From UBA1724 sp051884615 (GTDB lineage: Bacteria > Verrucomicrobiota > Lentisphaeria > Oligosphaerales > Oligosphaeraceae), in contig JBJEVT010000006.1 in assembly GCA_051884615.1 (NCBI GenBank), positions 11,989-75,988 on the forward strand: a stretch of DNA of 64,000 bases, given 5' to 3'. Positions 24,811 to 34,017 of this stretch are shown here, in pieces (the first letter of the stretch is position 1; each line of letters starts with the position of its first letter). Below the pieces are notes generated by a model. The model was not told where the DNA came from. It worked only from the letters and a program-made list of their open reading frames with translations, and did no database searches. The translations under genes and the position numbers were made by a program.

Positions 24811-26397
24811 TCAGGTGTTCCGGCGCACCACCAGGCCCAGTTCACGGCGGGTCAGGAAGAAGATGCCCAGGAATGCCAGCAATCCGCTGCGCACCACCAG
24901 GACTTTCAGGAAGGCCCACCCCAGCTCGTGGAGCTCCACCAGCTTGCCGGCGGCCAAATCCCCCGTGGTGTTCAGGTCGTCCACGGTCACCACCAGGGTC
25001 TGGACGCCCTGCGCCATGAGGTGGGCGGCCTTCTCCCAGACATTGGCGTACATGAAGCGTCCGTCGTCTCCCCGCAGGGGGGCGTTCAGGGCGGCGGGCA
25101 CCACCAGGCCGATGATGAGGTAGGCCACGGCCACGAAGACGGCCACGGGAGTGGAGAAGAGGGCGCCCACGGTGCTGCCCAGAGCCGCCAGGAAAGCCAG
25201 CTGGAAGAGCGCCATCAGCATGGTGCGGAAGTAGTTCTGGGGGAAGGAGGCCACGGGGCACAGGAGGGTGGGCCCGTCCGCGACCTGGAAGACGGCGGTG
25301 GAGTTCCGCACCTGGCGCTGGTATTCCTTCTGGGACTCCTCGTCCGGGGGAATGGCCTCCGCGGGGGGCAGGAGAAGGTCGCCCAGGTTCCGGATGGTCA
25401 GGACCACGGGGGACTTGCCCTCGGCGTCCACCACGTCGGCGGCCTTCAGGGGGAAGACGCCCTCCTTGATTCCCTCCGTCGCCAGGAGCGCCTCCTCCTG
25501 GGAGGTGAGGGTGTTGATTTCCTGCCAGGAGCCGCCGGGCATCACGAAGGGGGCGCGGGCGCCCTCCGGCCCCTCGGTGTACCAGACGGTGGGGCGTCCG
25601 GTGACGCCCTGCACGGCGCCCTTGTACTGGAAGCCGAAATCCAGGGGGATCATGCGCTGGTCGGTGGTCAGGCTGTCATTGGAATACATGCGGAAGCGGA
25701 GGCAGAGGCGCACATCCGCGCCGGCGGGGATGCGGACATCCTTGAATTCCCAGGTGTGCTCCTCCCCGGGCTTCACCACGATGTTCCGCATCATGGCGGA
25801 AGCCAGCTCCTGCATGATCTGGCGCTTCACCGCCAGCTCGTCCATCCGGGCGTCCACCAGTCCCTGCTTCACACGCTTCTCGTATTCCTCGGTGACCTTG
25901 TCCCGCAGGTCGGGCATGGCGGGTCGGAACTGGCGGCGCGCCACCAGGAACTCCCGCTGCAGGCGCGCCATGTCGCTGTCGGAGAAGAGGCCGGAGGCGT
26001 GGGCGGCGCGGAGGCGGTAGAAGGTCAGGCCGTAGATCAGGACCATGGAGACCACCAGGATCACGGCGTGCATCAGGAAGACGCCCACGAACTTTCCGGT
26101 CCACAGCTTCCAGCGGGGGCAGGGCTTGGTCACCGCCATGTGCACCTGGTATCCCTCGATTTCGCTGGAGAGGAGGGAGCATCCCAGCCACAGGCAGGAG
26201 GCGGAGACCAGGGCGATGACCAGATTCAGGGAGTAGGTCAGGGAGACCTGGATCAGGCCCGCCGCCGTGTTGTCTCCCCGGATGGTCAAGGGCAGGCCGA
26301 TGACGCACAGGAGAATCAGGGCGAAGAGCACGAGAAAGACCTTGGACCGCAGAGCGGAGCGGACAGTCTGCTTCAGGATGGCGTGGAAAGCTTTCAC
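24811..26397 (-). CDS. ABC-2 type permease-like membrane protein with a large extracytoplasmic insert
   Basis: 528 residues, starting with GTG at 26397. The N-terminus (FHAILKQTVRSALRSKVFLVLFALIL) is the ABC-2/ABC-type permease entry segment; TMs lie at about 17-36, 50-75 and 108-130. Then comes a hydrophilic insert of roughly 250 residues with beta-rich stretches, then three or four C-terminal TMs (from about 375), ending in a basic tail. The ATP-binding partner is not next to it: downstream is the TPR-like protein and upstream DJ-1. An ATPase gene must be elsewhere, or the protein works without one. Confidence 0.75.
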   Translation of the reverse strand: MKAFHAILKQTVRSALRSKVFLVLFALILLCVIGLPLTIRGDNTAAGLIQVSLTYSLNLVIALVSASCLWLGCSLLSSEIEGYQVHMAVTKPCPRWKLWTGKFVGVFLMHAVILVVSMVLIYGLTFYRLRAAHASGLFSDSDMARLQREFLVARRQFRPAMPDLRDKVTEEYEKRVKQGLVDARMDELAVKRQIMQELASAMMRNIVVKPGEEHTWEFKDVRIPAGADVRLCLRFRMYSNDSLTTDQRMIPLDFGFQYKGAVQGVTGRPTVWYTEGPEGARAPFVMPGGSWQEINTLTSQEEALLATEGIKEGVFPLKAADVVDAEGKSPVVLTIRNLGDLLLPPAEAIPPDEESQKEYQRQVRNSTAVFQVADGPTLLCPVASFPQNYFRTMLMALFQLAFLAALGSTVGALFSTPVAVFVAVAYLIIGLVVPAALNAPLRGDDGRFMYANVWEKAAHLMAQGVQTLVVTVDDLNTTGDLAAGKLVELHELGWAFLKVLVVRSGLLAFLGIFFLTRRELGLVVRRNT

Positions 26398-26572
26398 GGT
26401 ATTTCAGGGGTCCCGGAGGAGTGTCCCGGGGCTATGGGGGGTGTGGCGGCCGCCCTTCTCCGCGCCCTCGCCCCGGGGGATGGAGGAGGAGCCCGGGGGA
26501 AGGAGGGGAGAGGAGGAGGTCGCCGTCAGGGGATTGCAGAGAGAAAAGGGGAGGGAGGGAGGCGGGGGGGGG

Positions 26573-27133
26573 CTAGCGGCGCCCCATGGCCTCCGACAAC
26601 TGGGTCGCCAGGCTGGCGGCGCCCGTGGCACGCAGGATCTCCAGGGAGAAATCCAGGGCGGCGGCGGGACCGCATGCCGTCAGAATCCTTCCAGAACGCT
26701 GGATGTACTTCCCGGTATAGACCCCATGGGAGATCTGGCGTTCCGTGCCGGGATAGCAGGTGTATTCCACCCCGCCCTCCAGCAGGCCCGCCGCATCCAG
26801 CGCCAGGGGCGCGGCGCAGATGGCGCAAACCCATCCGCCCCCGCGCAGGGTCTGACGGGCGGCCTCGCGGCACCGCTCCTCCGCCGCCAGATTCCGGGAA
26901 CCGGGCATCCCCCCGGGGAAATAGACCAGATCCCAGCCGGACAGGGGAAGCTCCTGGACGGAGACGTCGCAGCGCACCCCCACCCCGCGGGAGGAGGAGA
27001 CGCAGCCGTGGGCGTCCGGGGAGAGCCCCGCCAGGGTGACGGGAACGCCCGCCCGCCGCAGCACGTCCACGGGGGCAAGCGCCTCCAGTTCCTCGAATCC
27101 GGGGGCAAGGAAAATCAGGGCGTTCCGAAGCAT
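26573..27133 (-). CDS. DJ-1/PfpI family protein (YajL/DJ-1 type)
   Basis: 186 residues from MLRNALIFLAPGFEELEALA at 27133. The conserved Glu is in PGFEELEA and the nucleophilic Cys in VCAICAAPLAL, in the right nucleophile-elbow context. VYFPGGMPGSRNL and ACGPAAALDFSLEIL complete the glutamine-amidotransferase-like fold of DJ-1. Members are proposed to protect against glyoxal or oxidative damage; some are proteases or kinases' partners. It lies 174 bases upstream (in transcription order) of the ABC-2 gene, with a GC-rich gap of no visible function. Confidence 0.9.
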   Translation of the reverse strand: MLRNALIFLAPGFEELEALAPVDVLRRAGVPVTLAGLSPDAHGCVSSSRGVGVRCDVSVQELPLSGWDLVYFPGGMPGSRNLAAEERCREAARQTLRGGGWVCAICAAPLALDAAGLLEGGVEYTCYPGTERQISHGVYTGKYIQRSGRILTACGPAAALDFSLEILRATGAASLATQLSEAMGRR

Positions 27134-27222
27134 GGCGGGGCAAGGAGGGGAAAAGAGGGGAGCCGGGGCGGCGAAGACCCGTCCTGTCAGGGAAGGAAAG
27201 GCCTGGGCCACCCGCTGGGGGT

Positions 27223-27228
27223 TATATT
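27223..27228 (+). promoter_or_regulatory. Candidate -10 element of thrC
   Basis: TATATT in GGGGGTTATATTAGCC, about 110 bases before the thrC start, in GC-rich DNA. It resembles the -10-like sites of the rhomboid operon and fucO. No convincing -35. Confidence 0.45.
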
Positions 27229-27339
27229 AGCCGGACGCCGCCGAAGGAGCCTCTCCGGCAGGCAGCCGCCCCCACGGCGGACAGGTGAAAACGAGACAAT
27301 ATAACATTCATTTTCCGGAGAGTACCTCCACCCCCTTCC

Positions 27340-28746
27340 ATGACTCCTTCCCCCTCCCTCTATCTGAGCACCCGGGGCGGCACCCGCCCCGTGGGTTTCG
27401 CCGACGCCGTCATGATGGGGCTGGCCACCGATGGCGGCCTCCTCCTCCCCTCCGCATTCCCCAAGGTCACTCCTCAGCGCCTGGAGGAATGGTCCCGCCT
27501 CGCCTATCCCCAGCTGGCCCTGGAGGTCATGGCCCCCTTCGTGGGCGACGATTTCACCCGGGAGGAACTCCAGGCGCTGGTGGAGAAAAGCTACGCCACC
27601 TTCGACACGCCGGAGGTGGTCCCCGTCTCCCCCCTGGGCGACAGCGGCCTCTTCCTGGCGGAACTCTACCACGGCCCCACCCTGGCGTTCAAGGACGTGG
27701 CGCTCCAGTTCCTGGGCAATCTCTTCCAGGCCATCCTGGAAAAGCGGGGCGGCACCCTCAACATCCTGGGCGCCACCAGCGGAGACACCGGCAGCGCCGC
27801 CATCCACGGCGTCCGGGGCAAGAAGGGCATCCAGATCTTCATCATGTATCCCGAAGGCCGGGTCAGCCCCCTCCAGGAACGGCAGATGGCCACCGTGGAC
27901 GACCCCAATGTGCACTGCATCGCCATCCAGGGCACCTTCGACGACGGACAGCGGGTGCTGAAGGAGGTCTTCAACGACCTCCCCTTCAAGGAGGCGAAGC
28001 ATCTGGGAGCCGTGAACTCCGTGAACTGGGCGCGCATCCTGGCGCAGGTGGTCTACTATTTCTGGGGCAGCTTCCAGGTGCGCCGCCAGACCGGAAATCC
28101 CCACGCCCTCCTCCAGGTCTGCGTCCCCACCGGAAACTTCGGCGACATCTTCGCCGGCTTCGTGGCCATGGCCATGGGCGCCCCCATCCGACGCCTGCTC
28201 CTGGCCACCAATGAAAACGACATCCTCTCCCGCTTCTTCCACACGGGATGCTACAGCCGGGGCGAGGTCCATCCCACCCTCTCCCCCTCCATGGACATCC
28301 AGGTGGCCTCCAATTTCGAGCGCTATCTCTACTACCGCCTGGGAGAGGACCCCGCCCGGGTGAAGGCCGCCATGGAGGGCTTCGCCGCCGGCACCCCCAT
28401 CCAGGTGGAGGGCACGGACCCCCGCTTCGCCGCCGGACGGGGCGACACCGCCATGACCCTGGAGACCATCCGGGAATGCTGGAGGAAACACCATGTCCTC
28501 CTGGACCCCCATGGCGCCGTGGGCGTGGCCGTGGCGCTCCAGAACCCCCTGCCCGACGCCGTCACCCTCTGCCTGGAAACCGCCCACCCCGGCAAATTCC
28601 CCGGGGCGATCGCCCAGGCGCTGGAGGACGCCTCCCTCGCCACCCACCCCGCCCTGGAACGCCTGAAGTCCCTCCCCCTCCGGAAATCCCTCCTCTCCCC
28701 CACCCGGGAAGCCGTGGAGGAGTTCATGACCCGGAGACTCTCCTGA
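27340..28746 (+). CDS. thrC: Threonine synthase
   Basis: 468 residues of the long (yeast/E. coli type II) class of threonine synthase: MTPSPSLYLSTRGG at the N-terminus, the PLP lysine in GPTLAFKDVALQ, the phosphate loop GATSGDTGSAA and the VNSVNWARILAQVVYY block. It converts O-phospho-L-homoserine to threonine. The start ATG follows a pyrimidine-rich leader (CACCCCCTTCC) rather than a Shine-Dalgarno. The rarA fusion follows 22 bases downstream and is probably co-transcribed. Confidence 0.95.
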   Translation: MTPSPSLYLSTRGGTRPVGFADAVMMGLATDGGLLLPSAFPKVTPQRLEEWSRLAYPQLALEVMAPFVGDDFTREELQALVEKSYATFDTPEVVPVSPLGDSGLFLAELYHGPTLAFKDVALQFLGNLFQAILEKRGGTLNILGATSGDTGSAAIHGVRGKKGIQIFIMYPEGRVSPLQERQMATVDDPNVHCIAIQGTFDDGQRVLKEVFNDLPFKEAKHLGAVNSVNWARILAQVVYYFWGSFQVRRQTGNPHALLQVCVPTGNFGDIFAGFVAMAMGAPIRRLLLATNENDILSRFFHTGCYSRGEVHPTLSPSMDIQVASNFERYLYYRLGEDPARVKAAMEGFAAGTPIQVEGTDPRFAAGRGDTAMTLETIRECWRKHHVLLDPHGAVGVAVALQNPLPDAVTLCLETAHPGKFPGAIAQALEDASLATHPALERLKSLPLRKSLLSPTREAVEEFMTRRLS

Positions 28747-28768
28747 CCCCCTCACCCCGCGCCGCCCC

Positions 28769-31003
28769 ATGTCCATGACGCCGCCAGGGCTCTTCGAGCA
28801 CGCACGGCAGGAGCGCCTGAAGAAAGAAGCGCCCCTGGCGGCAAGGATGCGCCCCCGAACCCTCCAGGAATACATCGGGCAGAAACATCTCCTGGCACCG
28901 GGACGCCTCCTGCGGCGTGCCATCCAGGCGGACCGCCTCTCCTCCCTGATCTTCTACGGCCCCCCCGGCACGGGAAAGACCACCCTGGCCAGCGTCATCG
29001 CCAACACCACCAGCTCCGCCTTCGTCACCCTGAACGCGGTCATGGCGGGGCTGGCGGATCTGAAGGGGGTCACCGCGGAGGCCCAGAGAAAGCAGGGGGA
29101 ATACGGACAGCGCACCATCCTCTTCATCGACGAGGTGCACCGCTGGAACCGGGCGCAGCAGGACGCCCTGCTCCCCTGGGTGGAAAACGGCACCGTCATT
29201 CTCATCGGGGCCACCACCGAAAATCCCTATTTCACCGTGAACCGGGCGCTGGTCTCCCGCAGCCGGGTCTTCCAGCTGAAACCCCTGGATGACGAAGAGG
29301 TGCGCCAGGTGATGCGGCAGGCCCTGGAGGATCCGGAACGGGGCTACGGAAAGCTCTCCGTGAAGATGGAGCCCGAAGCCATGGAGCACCTTGCCAACGT
29401 GGCCAACGGAGACGCCCGCGCCGCCCTGAACGCCCTGGAGCTGGCGGTGGAGACCACCCCCCCGGAAGAGGACGGCGCCGTCCATGTCACCCTGGCGGTG
29501 GCGGAGGAATCCATCCAGCGCCGGGCTGTCCTCTACGACCGGGAGGGCGACTGCCACTTCGACACCATCTCCGCGTTCATCAAGTCCATGCGGGGCTCGG
29601 ACCCCGACGCGGTCTTCTACTGGCTGGCGAAAATGGTCTACGCCGGAGAGGACCCCCGCTTCATCTTCCGCAGGATGCTCATCTTCGCCTCCGAGGACAT
29701 CGGCATGGCGGACCCCCAGGCGGTCCCCTTCGTCCAATCCTGCGCCGAGGCCTTCGACCGGGTGGGACTCCCGGAAGGACACTTCCCCCTGGCGCACGCC
29801 GCCCTGTATTGCGCCACCGCCCCCAAGTCCAATTCGGTCCTGGGGTTCTTCGACGCCCTGAAGCTTGTGGAGAAGGAACGGGAGGGAGAGGTGCCCAATC
29901 ATCTGCGGGACGCCAGCCGGGACAAAAAGGGCTTCGGACACGGCGTGGGCTACCGCTATCCCCATGAATACCGGGACCACTGGGTCGCCCAGCAGTATCT
30001 GCCCACCTCCCTCCAGGGACGGGTCTTCTACCAGCCCGGAAATCTGGGCTACGAAAGCACCCTCGCCGACCAAATCCACCGCCACCGGGAACTCCAGCTG
30101 GCCGCCCTCCGGGAGCGCACCCAGTGCCCCCCACAGGAAATCCTCACCTTCTCCCCCGTGGAGAAACGCTCGGAACAGTGGCTGGCGCGCACCGTGGACT
30201 CCCTGGCAGGCTTCCTGGCACGCCTCCGGCAGGAACTCTTCCAGCGACACCCCCTCCAGCACCACGAACGGGTCCTGGACCTCACCGCCGACTCCGGACT
30301 CCTGACCTGGGAGGCCGTCCGACGCACCCCGGAAGGCGGCGTCTGGGCACTGGTCCGCACCCCGGAAGCCAGACAGTTCCTCCTGGAGGAAGCCGCCAAT
30401 CTCCCGGAACTCCGACGCCCCCAAGTCCTGGTGGGCGCCCCGGAGGAACTCCCCGCCCTCCTCCAACAACAGGGACAGACCGATCTCCGCTTCGATTTGA
30501 TCCTGGGACGCAACGCCCTGGGACGACTCCCCCGCCGGAAACAGGCCCTGAAGGTCCTGGCGTCCCTCCTGGAACCCCGGGGCGGCACCCTGGCCCTGGC
30601 GGAAACCCTGCCCCAACGGGGACAACGACTCTCCCGTCTCCTGGAAAACCACCCCGCCCTCCCCCCGGAAATCCCGGAAGCGGAGGAGAAACTCTATCGG
30701 AAAAAGGACGACCCCCTGCTGAACTGGGACGTGGAGGAACTGCTCCAGGACGCCCGCGACGCCGGATTCCCCCCGCCCCGCGCCACCCTCCTGGATTCCC
30801 AGCGCACCCAGCTGCTGCCTCCCCAGGTCCTGGAACGGTGGCTGGACCCGGAACTGCCCGGCTCCTACGCCCGACGGCTCCTGGATTGCGGACTCCCCCG
30901 GGAACTCCTCCAGGAATTCCGCGACGCCATGGCTGTCCTGGCGGGCCAAACCGTCACCATCCACTCCGTGGTGGCGCTCCTGGAAGCCCATAACACCCCC
31001 TGA
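28769..31003 (+). CDS. rarA: RarA (MgsA) AAA+ ATPase fused to a C-terminal methyltransferase-like domain
   Basis: 744 residues. Residues 1-~440 are a RarA-type replication/recombination clamp-loader-like ATPase: FEHARQERLKKEAPLAARMR, YIGQKHLLAPG, Walker A GPPGTGKTT (about 65-73), Walker B ILFIDEVHRW, sensor LIGATTENPYF, then the tetramerisation helices (SASEDIG-like FASEDIGMADP, VPNHLRDAS). Residues ~490-744 are an extra domain with a Rossmann-like start, RVLDLTADSGLLTWEAVRR, resembling SAM motif I without the usual GxGxG. Fusions of RarA with an uncharacterised domain are known in cyanobacteria and others. RarA acts at stalled replication forks. Confidence 0.88.
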   Translation: MSMTPPGLFEHARQERLKKEAPLAARMRPRTLQEYIGQKHLLAPGRLLRRAIQADRLSSLIFYGPPGTGKTTLASVIANTTSSAFVTLNAVMAGLADLKGVTAEAQRKQGEYGQRTILFIDEVHRWNRAQQDALLPWVENGTVILIGATTENPYFTVNRALVSRSRVFQLKPLDDEEVRQVMRQALEDPERGYGKLSVKMEPEAMEHLANVANGDARAALNALELAVETTPPEEDGAVHVTLAVAEESIQRRAVLYDREGDCHFDTISAFIKSMRGSDPDAVFYWLAKMVYAGEDPRFIFRRMLIFASEDIGMADPQAVPFVQSCAEAFDRVGLPEGHFPLAHAALYCATAPKSNSVLGFFDALKLVEKEREGEVPNHLRDASRDKKGFGHGVGYRYPHEYRDHWVAQQYLPTSLQGRVFYQPGNLGYESTLADQIHRHRELQLAALRERTQCPPQEILTFSPVEKRSEQWLARTVDSLAGFLARLRQELFQRHPLQHHERVLDLTADSGLLTWEAVRRTPEGGVWALVRTPEARQFLLEEAANLPELRRPQVLVGAPEELPALLQQQGQTDLRFDLILGRNALGRLPRRKQALKVLASLLEPRGGTLALAETLPQRGQRLSRLLENHPALPPEIPEAEEKLYRKKDDPLLNWDVEELLQDARDAGFPPPRATLLDSQRTQLLPPQVLERWLDPELPGSYARRLLDCGLPRELLQEFRDAMAVLAGQTVTIHSVVALLEAHNTP

Positions 31004-31137
31004 CCCCCCACGCCACATGACGGGACGGCAGGGAAATTATTCCGAAGAGATGATATTCCGGAAACGCGCGAAGTAAGCCTGTCATCCCCGCCTTTGGATT
31101 CCCCCTTCCGTTCCTTGTCTGTCTGTGGCGGGGGTCG

Positions 31138-32970
31138 TCAATCCCGGGGGAGGAACCAGGCGAAGATATGGCGGCGGTAGACCGCATTGTCCCGCCTCAG
31201 TCCGGACTGTTCCAGGAATTCATCCAAGTTGGTGCGTTCTTCTCCCCGGAGGGGCTGGACTTTGGCGGCAAGGTCGGTGGGGATTTGCTCCGCGAGGGAG
31301 AAGGAGCTGGTGCGTTTCACCGGCAGATATTCGATCCAGTCCACGGGCACGTCGTGGCATTTTCCATCTCCTCCCCAGACGGAGACATAGGTCCTGCGCT
31401 CCACGCCCTTGAAGCCGTGGCTGGTCACCTGCACATCCCCCGCGTTCTTCGTCCGGGTGACTTTTCCCACCTTCAGGATGTTCCGGGTGATGGACTGGGG
31501 ATGGGCGAAATATCCCTCGCCCATGTAGTTGGCAAGACTCTCCTGCTCCCAGGAGCAGGAGGTCTCCCCCGGCTTGTATCCGTAGATAGTGCGGGTGGAC
31601 TGCATCTGCTGGTAGAGGGGGATGCAGAGACAGGGAGCCATGGCGAAAAACACCTGCCGGAAATACTCCTGCGCCCGTGCCATGAACCTCCTCTCCGCCT
31701 CGTCGATGCTGTTGGTGGCGAAGGTCTGGGGATTGGTGTCCAGGGAGAAGTCGCTCATATGCCGGGCGGAGATGGCGTTGATGCGCCCCATTTTGGTGAA
31801 GGCGAAGTCGTCTCCGTATCCCACCTTGCCGTCCTTCAGCAAGTTGACCATCTGGGACATGGCAAGGGGAGTGAAGAGCAGTCGGAACTGGATTTCGTCG
31901 CTGCGGTCCGTGGCGTGGAAGAGGAGTTCGAACTCCTCGTTGCTCATCATGGTGTATTGGGATTCGTCATCCAGATTCTCGGCGAACTTCTTCAGCTTCT
32001 TCAGCGCGCTTTTCTTCCGCATGCGGTCCAGGAATCCGTCGCCCGCCTGGGAGAGGCTGGAGGGGGAGCGGCTGAAGTAGAGCGTGGGCGCCGCGTCGTT
32101 GCCGTAGAGGAGGAGTCCCCGGGTGCTATAGACGGGCTTGGGGGCGGTGTAGGTGGCGGTGAGGGTCTCGCTCCGGGTGACCCAGTGGCTGTGCCCCTCG
32201 GAGTCCCGCACCCGCTCCCGCCAATGGATGGTCAGGTGCCCGTAGTAGGTCTCGGTGCCCCACTCCTGGGCGAGCACATCCAGGAAGACAAAGGGGTTTC
32301 CCCGCATGTCCCCGCTCTGGGTGAAGAGCACGGAGCAGTTTTCCTCCACGAAATCCTCGGGCAGGCCGAAATCCTGGATCAGCTCCGTCATGCGTCCCGC
32401 GGTGAAATAGGGGTCGAAGTTGAGCATGGGGCAGACCTGACGGATCAGCCGGGGGAGCTGATCCCAGTCGTATCGCTGGTTCAGGGGCTCCATCTGCTGC
32501 CAGGTGAGCCGGGTCAGTTCCTGAATCCTGGCGTTCAGCTGCGCCAGCCGCTCCTGGATTCTCTTCCTCCAGGGAAGCACCACCAGGAAGATCAGGACCA
32601 GGGCGCCGATGCCCAGCAGAAGCCCCCACAGGAGGCAGGCATCCGCATTTTCACTGGGCACCACGTCCTCCAGGTTGGGGGCGACGACGGCGCAGCACCC
32701 GCCGATGGCGACCACCACCAGCAGCCCCAGCAGGAAGGTGCACATCGTATGGGTGGAGCTGGCGCTGCCGGCCTGCGCCGTGGTCTCCTCCAGCTCCTTG
32801 ACGCTGGCGCGGTTGGCCTCCTCGTCCACCTGCGCCGCCGTCCGAAGACGCTGAAACTCCTCCGCAGCCGCCTCATAGAAGGCGAGCTGATAGCGGTCCC
32901 GGTAAGCCTCCACCGGCTGGGCAATCTCCTCCGGCGGCGAGAATGACCTGGCTTCCTCTTCTGCGGACAT
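31138..32970 (-). CDS. Membrane protein of unknown function, paired with LemA
   Basis: 610 residues. A hydrophilic N-terminal region with helical stretches (about 1-70) is followed by two TMs (about 77-97, TMCTFLLGLLVVVAIGGCCAV, and 112-135, LLWGLLLGIGALVLIFLVVL), then a large soluble domain of 470 residues. Layout (two TMs then a conserved cytoplasmic domain, next to LemA) resembles DUF3137-type proteins that often accompany LemA; I cannot confirm the family from memory of the sequence. It follows LemA after 127 bases. No enzyme motif is visible. Confidence 0.75.
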   Translation of the reverse strand: MSAEEEARSFSPPEEIAQPVEAYRDRYQLAFYEAAAEEFQRLRTAAQVDEEANRASVKELEETTAQAGSASSTHTMCTFLLGLLVVVAIGGCCAVVAPNLEDVVPSENADACLLWGLLLGIGALVLIFLVVLPWRKRIQERLAQLNARIQELTRLTWQQMEPLNQRYDWDQLPRLIRQVCPMLNFDPYFTAGRMTELIQDFGLPEDFVEENCSVLFTQSGDMRGNPFVFLDVLAQEWGTETYYGHLTIHWRERVRDSEGHSHWVTRSETLTATYTAPKPVYSTRGLLLYGNDAAPTLYFSRSPSSLSQAGDGFLDRMRKKSALKKLKKFAENLDDESQYTMMSNEEFELLFHATDRSDEIQFRLLFTPLAMSQMVNLLKDGKVGYGDDFAFTKMGRINAISARHMSDFSLDTNPQTFATNSIDEAERRFMARAQEYFRQVFFAMAPCLCIPLYQQMQSTRTIYGYKPGETSCSWEQESLANYMGEGYFAHPQSITRNILKVGKVTRTKNAGDVQVTSHGFKGVERRTYVSVWGGDGKCHDVPVDWIEYLPVKRTSSFSLAEQIPTDLAAKVQPLRGEERTNLDEFLEQSGLRRDNAVYRRHIFAWFLPRD

Positions 32971-33097
32971 GAATATTCTCCTCCCTGGCGCTCCGGGAGG
33001 AAGGACGGTCCGCGGACCTCCTCCCTCCCCCGCTCACCCCTCCCGGGCGGCGCCCTCGGAACACAGGCGCATGGGGCGTCCCCGGGGGATGCCGTTT

Positions 33098-33778
33098 CTA
33101 GAAGAAGTTCTGGCGTGCCTGGTTGCGGATTTCCGCGCTGGCGGTGAAGGGGATGCGGGTGGTGTATCCTTCCCGGGCGGCGACGATCTGGCGGGTGGGC
33201 CACTCGAAGAGGGAGGTGTTCCACTGCGCCACGGTGTCGTTGTAGAGGCTGCGGGCGGCGGTGATCTCCCGCTGGAGATAGCTGTTCTGCTGGATGGCGT
33301 CGGCGATGGCCTTGTGCGCCTTCAGTTCGGGATAGGCCTCCACCTGGGGGAAGAGGCGTCCGAAGGAGTGTTCCAAGCCCCGCGCCAGTTCGTTGCGCTG
33401 GGCGTCCGACATGCCGCCGCCGGCGGGGTTGACGCCGCTCCGATATGCCGCCACCCCGAGCATCACCTCCTTGTCCAGGGTCACGGCTTTGTTCACCAGC
33501 GCCGCCAGATTCTGGAGAATCATCACCCGCTGCTCCAGATAGTTGTCAATCTCGGAGGCGTGCGCCTGGATTTTCTGCTGGAGTTTCTGGAAGTAGTTTT
33601 TCGCGGAGACCTTCATCAGCTGGAAGATGAGGCCGGGGATGATGCCGCAGACCCACAGGAGGATCTCGAAGAGCAGAGAGCCCGCGCCCACCTTCACGGG
33701 GATCTGTTTCTCGATCACATGGATGTCGCGTCCCTCCTCGTTCACGGGACCGGTCATTTCGTCCAATTCATTGGCCAT
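33098..33778 (-). CDS. LemA family membrane protein
   Basis: 226 residues from MANELDEM at 33778, preceded by AAGGAGC. One TM (about 33-55, FEILLWVCGIIPGLIFQLM), then the LemA helical domain: KVSAKNYFQKLQQKIQAHAS, IDNYLEQRVMILQNLAALV, and the conserved LEHSFGRLFPQVEAYPELKA and NDTVAQWN motifs. LemA proteins are widespread membrane-anchored helical bundles of unsettled function, linked with envelope stress and with DUF3137 proteins. The upstream 240 bases have no gene I can support. Confidence 0.9.
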   Translation of the reverse strand: MANELDEMTGPVNEEGRDIHVIEKQIPVKVGAGSLLFEILLWVCGIIPGLIFQLMKVSAKNYFQKLQQKIQAHASEIDNYLEQRVMILQNLAALVNKAVTLDKEVMLGVAAYRSGVNPAGGGMSDAQRNELARGLEHSFGRLFPQVEAYPELKAHKAIADAIQQNSYLQREITAARSLYNDTVAQWNTSLFEWPTRQIVAAREGYTTRIPFTASAEIRNQARQNFF

Positions 33779-34017
33779 GGCGTAATTGCTCCTTAACAAG
33801 ATGTCTCGACAAGGGAACGATGCAAGAAAAAGGGTAAGATTCCCATCCGGAAAACCCGCCTTCCGGGAAACCCTTACACTGTAATTTCTCTCCGGAGAAA
33901 CGGGGATAAAAGCGCGGAAAAAAGAGAATAATTCCATGCGCCTTCCCTCCCCGCCCCCATTCCGGGGAGGGAAAGCTTCCCGAGACCAAATCCCCCCCCC
34001 GCGCCGGCGCAAGGGTT

